Positions 57,101-64,000 of a stretch of DNA of 64,000 nucleotides are shown here, in pieces. A program made the translations under genes and the position numbers. This DNA is from Phoronis australis (lineage: Eukaryota > Phoronida > Phoronidae). The notes under the pieces were generated by a model. The model was not told the DNA's origin. It did no database searches and saw nothing but the letters and a program-made list of their open reading frames with translations. Positions within the stretch are counted from its first letter, which is position 1; the number at the start of each line of letters is the position of its first letter. The stretch lies in NCBI GenBank assembly GCA_002633005.1, contig NMRA01000870.1, forward strand, positions 1-64,000, in the 5' to 3' direction.

Positions 57101-58591
57101 TCAAGCGGACATACCAGTAAACGGTTGTGTAACGCCCGTCCAAATGATGCTCTCTTACAGGGAAGGAGATTAGTATTAAGCTTTCCATCAAAGGTAAAGA
57201 CGAAAAACACAAGCCGAGGAAACGCAAGGGCGGAGAGAAAAGGAAGAATGGTAGGAGACCTAACAAAAAAGTCCAGGAATATGATCTCGGCGATGACATG
57301 AATCTGGCTATCTCAACTAAGGTACATGTATCATGAAAATCGTTCTATCGCACGTACTAGACATTATTACTTGGAAGCTTGTGGTGTCTCGTTGGTTTGT
57401 CGCGTTTGTGTTGTCCATTTTCTCTTCGAAATACAACGTAGATCTTTTAATTGAGATCAGCTCTATTGGGTTTTCAGTGTGCAGTTTTCGCCCTGGAAGA
57501 GTTTTCAACAACACTTCCGTCCCGACACTGCAAGGACTAAGTAATAATGTAAGGTGAAGCTTACTAATTTGCAGTTAAGTCGTACCGCTGCAGTACAGAC
57601 AAACAAGTAAAATGCATTACTAAATAATCTCATCTTTTTGAAATTTTTTCACAACCAAAGGATATTTCCCGTCACAATAAACCAGTCTTCTGTCAAAAAC
57701 ATCTTTGATTCAAACCACTTCTATTTGGTCATATTTTGAGGTGATTCCTGGTTTAGGAAGAACTGGCGGTTTCACAACATTCCGAATTTGGTCTAAGTCG
57801 TAAGTAAAGCTGTCTGAGGGCAACCCGTTAATTCTTCCGGAAATCATTTGCAAAACTGTGCGTATATACGTTCTTGCAACATGGACAGCGCACCATAGGA
57901 GGCTGGGGGCTATAGCCCTGCCCCTCCCCCCAACCACCCACTTATTTCACTGCTGCTCCACCCATGTGCAAATTAGATACTCCAGAAATTGAAAGAGAGG
58001 TCGTATTTCGCAGCGATATTATCGTTTACGGCTAAAAAAACGTAATATGGGTTGTGTTGGGCTTTTTAAAGTTATCAGTTTTGATCAGAGCTACAAAATT
58101 TGTTGCGTTTTGTGATTTTCTAACAAATCACCAACTCTAGCAGTAGTCAGTCTGACACACACTGAAATCTAGGCTGGTCATACCTTGCCATTCATCGACA
58201 GGGGTGTAGCTCAGCCAGCAGAGTGCTTGACTGAACGTTGAGGGTTCGTATTCGCGCTGCGGCAAACATCAGGAAACCACTTTTCTCGCCGATAATGAAG
58301 TGATATTCTGTCCAGTTAATCACACGAGTCAAAACTAATGCCTATTCTCCTAATATTTCACAGGTTGTTGTGGATGGAAAAATCATGGAAATGGCTACCG
58401 CACCCTCCATGAGCACGCAGGGCTCCAAGTCCGTGATGTTAATCAACTTTCCGAAGGGTAAAAAGGTCGTTTACGACCCCACTTTCCAAGTGGCGGACCC
58501 ACCTGACTACACTCCAGACAACAGTGTCGCCACAGTCGTCTCCTCCGCCTTAGTAACCATGGTCTCTTTGGTGTCCACGAAATTGCTCTAG
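51059..58591 (+). CDS. Secreted, probably GPI-anchored protein of unknown function, five exons
   Basis: The exons join in frame as 51059-51105, 54051-54193, 56481-56816, 57161-57321 and 58364-58591, giving 304 residues and a TAG stop. Residues 1-19 are a signal peptide ('MKALFKLVTVVVLIASAVG'). The mature part has four N-glycosylation sequons (Asn103, 110, 118, 131) and Cys at 75 and 160, a possible disulfide. A 'KMNIELEDWQFC' strand is followed by 'KEISIKLSIKGK' and a Lys/Arg-rich stretch at about 188-212. Then come 'YDLGDDMNLAISTKVVVDGK' and 'GSKSVMLINFPKGKKVVYDP'. The last 20 residues are hydrophobic, typical of a GPI signal. The order (WxFC strand, basic loop, 'DLG' block, 'V-DG', 'YDP') reminds me of a family of small secreted invertebrate proteins, some reported from coral skeletal matrix; I am not certain of that link. 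Function is unknown. Confidence 0.8.
51106..54050. other. Intron 1 of the secreted-protein gene
   Basis: 2.9 kb. No recognisable element. Open frames of 61-79 codons at 51119, 52161 and 53205 have no protein-like motif. Confidence 0.5.
54051..54193 (+). CDS. Secreted-protein gene exon 2
   Basis: The acceptor 'catgtttttcag' and donor 'gacttga|gtaagt' bound residues 16 (split Ser) to 63. The exon encodes the end of the signal peptide and 'GGITLKVLGQSGKISIRQ', a beta-rich segment. Phase 2 in, 1 out. Confidence 0.8.
54721..54850. repeat. 69-bp tandem duplication
   Basis: 'aaaagctacacatgactaca' and the following 45 bases repeat from 54790 with few differences. It is a local slippage or repair duplication. 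Confidence 0.85.
55351..56053. repeat. TIR repeat family A, copy 3, interrupted by a different MITE
   Basis: The ends 'catgcgcgcacccagcc' and 'cccggtgcgcgcatg' and internal blocks ('gcttgccttttagtggactt', 'cctctgaggcggacc') match copies 1 and 2. The insertion at 55430-55877 accounts for the extra length. Confidence 0.7.
55430..55877. mobile_element. 448-bp MITE nested in TIR family A copy 3
   Basis: The left end 'agaccgggatcccagagctt' is mirrored at the right end ('aagctctgggatcccggtct'), about 30 bp in all. A second inverted block lies further in ('ttggatacctgctacgtaa' near 55463 and 'ttacgcagtaggtatccaa' near 55666). There is no coding. It is unrelated to the MITE in copy 1. Confidence 0.75.
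56481..56816 (+). CDS. Secreted-protein gene exon 3: glycosylated domain
   Basis: The acceptor 'cttgttttcag' and donor 'ggcag|gtaata' bound residues 64-175 with all four sequons (NIS, NFS, NST, NGT) and both Cys. The larger open frame starting at 56291 includes intron sequence upstream of this acceptor. Confidence 0.85.
57161..57321 (+). CDS. Secreted-protein gene exon 4: basic stretch
   Basis: The acceptor 'ctctcttacag' and donor 'actaag|gtacat' bound residues 176-229, including the Lys/Arg-rich stretch. Phase 1 in, 0 out. Stops in the flanking intron hide it from simple open-frame scans. Confidence 0.8.
57880..57966. repeat. Foldback mini-element family B, single unit
   Basis: 'acatggacagcgcaccatag' through 'gggggctatagccc' to 'gctgctccacccatgt', inverted relative to the other copies. 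It lies in intron 4 of the secreted-protein gene. Confidence 0.65.
58201..58264 (+). repeat. tRNA-like segment (SINE head)
   Basis: 'ggggtgtagctcagccagca' has a clear A box and 'gagggttcgtattcgc' a B box at tRNA spacing. The 3' end cannot pair with the 5' end, so it is a tRNA-derived SINE start, in intron 4 of the secreted-protein gene. Confidence 0.55.
58364..58591 (+). CDS. Secreted-protein gene exon 5: C-terminus and hydrophobic tail
   Basis: After the acceptor 'aatatttcacag' the frame gives 75 residues, ending 'ATVVSSALVTMVSLVSTKLL' and a TAG at 58589-58591. An 'aataaa' near 59186 is the first good polyadenylation hexamer seen downstream. Confidence 0.8.
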   Translation, partial: VVVDGKIMEMATAPSMSTQGSKSVMLINFPKGKKVVYDPTFQVADPPDYTPDNSVATVVSSALVTMVSLVSTKLL

Positions 58592-61084
58592 ACGCACGGA
58601 ACTGCGACATCTCCAGCGAACTTCAGCAGAGGTCCATTCTGCTACATAAACGAGACTAGGGTGTCAAAATACTCTTTACATACGTATCGCAGCTGGTTTC
58701 AGTGATGTAGTTTTCATCTTGCAGGTTACCCCATTCACATGACGTCAACCAAATGTTCGTCTGCCTTCTTTGGGATTCTAAGCCAGTCAGCACTCAACTG
58801 TCTTGAACGCGTCCCGGTGCGACTCGTTTGCGCGTTAATTTACACGGCGTCGTGCAGTTATATTTAACGATTCATTAATTTGCACTGTGTTGTGTATAGC
58901 ATGTCGCTTGTTTGCCCATTTACCGTAGCTTCGCAATGCTCTGGTTCTAAATTTTCTAAGACTGCGATTCTATTATGCTGCTGTTTGTTGTTATTACCAC
59001 TAAGGTGCATACATGTAAGACAAGTTAGTTGCCGAAATCATCTCTAAATTCAAAATCCAATAACTTGGTCAAATCAACCAATTGTGAACGAACGTACAAA
59101 CGGTCATAGTCGCAATGAATTACGAATTCACCTCTTGTCAGTAAAACATTTCTTTACGGTATCAATTGTCAGGATTAGTTCCACAAAATAAATGCCCGAT
59201 ATAAAGCAGCCACGATCAGACGTGTTGTTTTACCCACTCTCTGAACTATCGTCTCATCGCGTCACTACAACCACGTCACTACACTAGTCACAACAACCAC
59301 ATGCATGACGTCCACAGGTCAATCCCATTCAAAGGACTACGTAAAATCATATTGACTTCGACACATACGCCAATTCGTGCACTAGGGTCATTTCTCACAT
59401 GTAGACAACAGATTTCACTGTGTTTTCCAGAATTTGAATCACGTTCATACGAAAAGGTCAAGTGTACGTATTTACTACTGAAGGGAAAAAGCACTCTTGG
59501 CTTGGGTCTCTCTACCAACTGATTTTGAGACCTATCCTAGACTAAAACAAGGTACCCTCGCAACAACTTTATTTTTGAAAAGCTGCCGGGTTTGTGGACC
59601 ACAAGTGAAAATAATAAACGCCCAGCTTCTATCAGAAGTTACAGGGTAAAATTGAAAATATAAGCTGCATTAGATCATTTGAATGAATGGAAATTTCAAT
59701 ACGAGATGATTAACTCTGCCAGTGACCTACATGTAGAAACACTAAGCTAAAGCTGATCAAGAAATCTTCATGATTTTATTCATCATCAGTGGTCGAAAGA
59801 GTTAAAATGATCTGATAAACTAGGCCTAGGGTTCTTCATCATGTCCTATGATCATTTTCTCTTATTCTTTTTGGTGGAGCTTGATGAAAGATAATACCAC
59901 TGTGAAATCGCTCTATAGCGAAATAAAGAAAAATATATATATGTGATCATTTCACCAATAGGGAGCACCAGATGAGTTTTCTATTGGTGATTACTCGTAA
60001 TTGGTGACTACCTGCGAATGAGTGAGTTTTAAACAAGCCTACACCAAATGCTTTTATAAGCAATAAATAAACTAAATGAAGCTTTTCCATGAAAATAAAT
60101 AAATAACTAGATTTAACCATACACACTTTACATCACAAGAGCTACTCACAGACCACCTCAGTGTGAAGCAATAAATGAACAACAGAGATTATTGTAGGAG
60201 TAGTTTTCAAAATACATTGGACATTGCTGAAATTCGGTGAGGTTTTGACAAGCAAACCCATTACTAAATCTCCATTTCTTTTCAGCCTCAATTTATTGCC
60301 GGTGTTGCTCCAGGAATTTTGTCAAAACTGTGACAACTTGCGTCGCAGGTTCGTTAACAAATTAGTAATTAGTGGTTAAGCACAATAATATCATCTTACA
60401 CTGCAACTCAAGTTTTCCAAAAATGTCATTTAATTGGGATTTCATTGCAGCAGTTGGATTATACTGGCGAATAATTCTGGCAAAACATCTGTCCAATTTT
60501 GGCAGAAATTGAGATCAGAGTTCTGGTAATGTACATGTATGTCTAGTTCATTTTGAAAATTACTATACATATTCTATGACAATGGACATGTACACCATAT
60601 GATAGACAATCAATTGTTAATTACGAAAAAGTACATCAAATATTGGCAGAGTTCGACAAATTTGGTGGAAGTCTATCCAGTTTACTGAAGTTCTGTGTTA
60701 TGTCACTGCTCTAATCACCTTGCAGTGTAGCTCGCCACTTCGTGCAGTTAGTCGATTCCAGGATTCTTCACAGCAATGATTTTGCACACCTTAGAGTTCT
60801 GGAGTTCATTCTGTTGTTCTATAAGACTGGCAATTATTTCTCAGAGAAGATTACTTTCTGTGACTCCTATTTTTCACATTTGCTGTACTATAAAAATGCA
60901 CGCCGATCTTTCTGGTTTTCTCTGCACGGTCCATGGCTCGCCGCTGTAAAATAAGAGCAAAATGTCGGCCTCTGATGAGTGATGTGAAACACAACATACA
61001 TAGTTCTGACAAAAGCCTTCATAACAAGAGAAATGCTGGGGCATTGACATCCACCTACAGTGTATCATATATGACATATTTAAA
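58592..61084. other. No gene seen
   Basis: 3' flank of the secreted-protein gene and AT-rich intergenic DNA. An acceptor-like 'tctccatttcttttcag' near 60285 is not followed by a credible exon. Confidence 0.4.
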
Positions 61085-62800
61085 AGGGCCAGTAGTAGGC
61101 ACAGTAGTAGTCGAATCAGTCCAAAAATCAAATGGTGCCGGCACATTGTCATCTACCGCTGAGTAAAGTTTCATTAAAATCTGTCAATTGGTTCAAAAGA
61201 TGTAATCCGAACATGACCTTTCCCTAGATAACGCTTGAAAATCCCGTTCTTGAGAATGAAAGGATGCCGGCATGTGGTCATCATATATAACTATGTAGTT
61301 TCATTGAAATCCATCAATCAGTTCTCTAGATACCATCCAGAAACAATCTTCCCCAAACAACACATGAAAGCTCCTCATCACAATGCTGCAGTGGACAAAT
61401 CCTTCCCAAAAACGAAGGGTTCAGAGAATTGACTTCACATATGTTTGTGGTGTCAATTTTTGTTGACATCTATCACTCGTTTCTTTAGATGTCATTCAGC
61501 ATTGCTCTTTCCCCAAACAACACATAATACAGACTCCTTGAGAACAAGATGGGCACTAGGACATACGTGCTACAGTAGTCTAAACTGCACAAAAAATTAA
61601 TGGTGATGGCGCATTGACATCACATACCTCTGCGTCAAGTTTCATTAAAATCGATCAACCAGTTCAAAAAAAATTATCCGAATATGTTCTTCCCAAAATG
61701 GCCACTAGGTACTGCACTTCTGTAGCGGAATCTATCCAAAAATCATATGGTGCCAGTACATTGACATCGTATACCGCTGTGTCAAGTTTAAACTAAATCC
61801 GCCAGTCTGTTCTCTTGATACAATCCAGAAATGCTCTTCTCCAAACAACACTCAAAAAGCCTCATGTCAAAAAGTAAATGGCCATAAAGGAGTACTCCGC
61901 GGTCAAATCCACCTGGAAACTAATGGTGCTACCACATTGCTTTAACATACCTCTGTGTCAACTTTAAATGAAATTCTTCCCTCAGTTTTCTATATTATCC
62001 GTAATAGCTCTCACACAAAATGGCCACTTGGGGGCACTGCAGTGGTCAAATCCAGACAAAAATCAAATGGTGCCGGCGCATTCTCATAATATACCTCTAT
62101 GTCAAGTTTCAATGAAATCTGTCTTTTGATTCTTATCATCCAGAAACGCTCTTCCACCTAACAACATTTGAAAATTCCTTGCCAATAACAAAATGGCCAC
62201 TAGGAAGTGCTACAGTTGTCGAATCCGCCCGAAAATTTAATGGTGCCGGCGCATTGATATCATATATCTTTGTGTCAAGTTTCATTGAAATCTGTCACTA
62301 GATACCAGCTAGAAATGCTCTCACACAAAATGGCGAATAGGCAACACTACAGAAGTCCAAATTCCGCTGAAAATTAAATGGTGCCGCTGCAACCTCAAAA
62401 TATACAGCTGTGTCAAGTTTTAATGTAATCCGGCCATAGGTACTCTAGATATCATCTGGAAACGTTCTTCTCCCCCAAGCCAATACTTGAAAAGCTCCTC
62501 GTTGAGAACAAAATAGCCACTAGGAGGTGCTACAGTGGTCAAATCTGCCCGAAAATTAAATTGTGTTGGCGCGTTGATATCACACACCATTGTGTCAGGT
62601 TTCATTGAAATCCTTCAATCCCTTCTATAGATATCATCCGGAAAAGCTCTTCCCTCAAAAATACAAAAAACATGCCCCCTTGACACCAGGGGGCTGGCCA
62701 GATTGAAAACTGGTGTGAACTGTTCTAGTGATGCCCTGCACCCTTGCGCCAAATTTCGTCAAAATCCGATCAGATTCATGATATACTGAGCGGACATGTG
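61085..62800 (+). repeat. Second copy of the ~190-bp-unit element
   Basis: At least seven units carry the 'ggccactaggaggtgctaca' block (near 61553, 61700, 61880, 62020, 62196, 62333 and 62515), 'aaatggtgccggcgcattg' and 'gtgtcaagtttcattgaaat'. The same tail as in the first copy follows: 'gtgaactgttctagtgatgc' and 'caaatttcgtcaaaatccga'. Unit order and orientation match 1150-3260. Confidence 0.75.
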
Positions 62801-63103
62801 GAGCCCCGGACAAAGTGACAGCAATATGTGAACACATGCACACACATATATATGTGGGCGCATAAAAATGTGACAAGACTCTTAATGTCATGATCTTGGC
62901 ACAAACTAGTCACAAGAAAAACTTGGGCAAGAGAATTCTTCCACGAGTCGGTTTCCCCACACACCAGTTGAATAATTCACTCCAAGGCATTTTTGAAGCC
63001 TTAGTAATATTTTCTAATTAAAAATTAGCTAGCATCCATCTTCAAAAATTATAAATCTTAACCCAGCGGCCATATTGGAAACCAAAATGGCAGGCAAACT
63101 CAC

Positions 63104-63273
63104 CTGTTTGGCCGTCAGCTTCGGTGGTGTAGGACCACCATCATCCTCATCTTCATGACCTCGCTTACCGGGAGTACGTTTCTTTGAAACTTTCTGCTTA
63201 GCTCTTTTTAGAAATGATGTCAACTCCACAGCTGTAACCTTAGAGCTGTCATTCACAGTGAACTCTGGGAAAC
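63104..63273 (-). CDS. Internal exon of an unidentified gene, probably nuclear
   Basis: On the minus strand the acceptor 'caacatgttgtag' and a perfect donor 'aaacag|gtgagt' bound 170 nt (phase 2 nt in, 0 out). They encode 56 residues: 'FPEFTVNDSSKVTAVELTSF', then a Lys/Arg-rich run ('LKRAKQKVSKKRTPGKRG') that resembles a nuclear localisation signal, then 'EDEDDGG' and a Pro-rich end. Neighbouring exons are not recognisable here; the 5' part would lie beyond the right edge or in 63.3-64 kb. I cannot name the gene. Confidence 0.6.
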
Positions 63274-63439
63274 CTACAACATGAAATGATTACAGGAAGT
63301 AACGACTATGTGGGTATTTAGGACCATAGATGCATGCGCATTGTTGCCAAATACTTGAGCAAATCCAAAAAGCAAATCCTTAAAACAGCATATGAGTGAA
63401 GCTTTAATAAAATGACACAAAATGGTACACCTTGATGTA

Positions 63440-63504
63440 CATTTAATAATAATAATTAATAATACTAATAATAATACTACTAATAATAACAATACTACTA
63501 CTAT

Positions 63505-63536
<32 letters not shown>

Positions 63537-63562
63537 ATAATAATAATAATAATAATAATCAC
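63440..63562. repeat. AAT/ACT trinucleotide microsatellite
   Basis: Mixed (aat)n and (act)n runs, the purest from 63505 to 63562. It would lie in the intron upstream of the 63104-63273 exon. Confidence 0.9.
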
Positions 63563-64000
63563 AATATTCCTGGTAATTGAAAGGCTGTGTATTCATTTAT
63601 CATCGCTTTGTTACAAAGCCCTTTCCGACAGTATTACTCACGCACATATCAGACCACCTACTCAGCAATACTTCAAGAGAGCCCGACAACACACGTTGCT
63701 GTTACTGATGAATACTTATCCTCATTCAAAACACGGACCCCACACAGACCTGCCACCCTTTTATCAAAGACAGCAAGTCCAGTCAAAGCTAAGACCAAAG
63801 TGGGCAAACTATTACTAAGGCGATTTCCCAATTTTTGTACAAGTGGAGCATTGCTACTGATGTTAACGTGATCACGTGGTTCAAATTCAAGGTGGACGTC
63901 CACTTTCACAAATCATAGCAATGAATTGCAGATAGACATTCAATATGCATCCATCTAAGCTAAGACCAGGGGCAATAGTAAGATATAATGTGCCCACATT

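Noticed and set aside
58201-58264. Functional tRNA gene (also considered at 3952, 39700 and 45364)
   Set aside because: Internal A and B boxes are present, but the 5' and 3' ends cannot form an acceptor stem and the anticodon arms are poor. SINE heads fit better.
63440-63562. CRISPR-like array
   Set aside because: Pure trinucleotide microsatellite with no spacers. No CRISPR array or prokaryotic operon exists in the window.
63587-63909. Overlapping frames of 94 (plus) and 78 (minus) codons at the right edge
   Set aside because: Both strands look mildly protein-like, but neither has credible splice sites leading to the 63104-63273 exon, so no call was made.

Overview
The window looks like animal nuclear DNA. 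Coding exons are short, lie far apart and are bounded by GT-AG splice sites. Most of the rest is transposon-derived. The TTAA-flanked Kolobok-type elements with THAP zinc fingers, Penelope-like fragments, tRNA-derived SINE heads and many TACATGTA octamers suggest a marine invertebrate, possibly a hemichordate or cephalochordate. That placement is an inference; no marker gene settles it. Short N runs at 5712, 18010, 21019, 35657-35662 and 49734 show a draft scaffold, and the one at 21019 joins two near-identical flanks.

Three host genes can be supported. (1) On the minus strand, 39266 down to 28060, five exons join in frame into a 346-residue protein. It has a hydrophobic N-terminal signal or anchor and one complete bacterial-type extracellular solute-binding domain (SBP_bac_3, the fold shared with ionotropic glutamate receptor ligand-binding domains), with no channel segments. 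This is the most unusual content of the window. (2) On the plus strand, 51059-58591, five exons join into a 304-residue secreted protein with a signal peptide, four N-glycosylation sequons, a Lys/Arg-rich stretch and a hydrophobic C-terminal tail that suggests a GPI anchor. (3) One clean internal exon at 63104-63273 on the minus strand belongs to a gene of unknown identity. Nothing shows that the three genes work together; genes 1 and 2 are both predicted to act outside the cell.

Layout. 1-3.3 kb: unique DNA, then a degenerate array of roughly 190-bp units. 3.3-6.4 kb: small repeats, a nested MITE and a Penelope-like fragment. 6.5-8.2 kb: first Kolobok-type element. 8.2-14.3 kb: no gene seen. 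14.35-16.07 kb: a broken copy of a dispersed multi-domain gene family. 17.2-18 kb: 3' end of a LINE. 20.3-21.5 kb: a MITE and an assembly duplication. 21.8-27.0 kb: second Kolobok-type element, interrupted by a 3.5-kb transposon that carries a possible two-exon gene. 28-39.3 kb: the solute-binding gene, with MITEs in its introns. 39.3-51 kb: repeats, a possible decayed THAP element, and a third Kolobok-type element (46.0-47.7 kb) between inverted copies of a tRNA-headed repeat. 51-58.6 kb: the secreted-protein gene, again with nested repeats in introns. 58.6-64 kb: a second copy of the ~190-bp-unit element, the exon of gene 3 and a trinucleotide microsatellite.

All readings were made by eye from sequence and translations. 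No alignment or database search was run.
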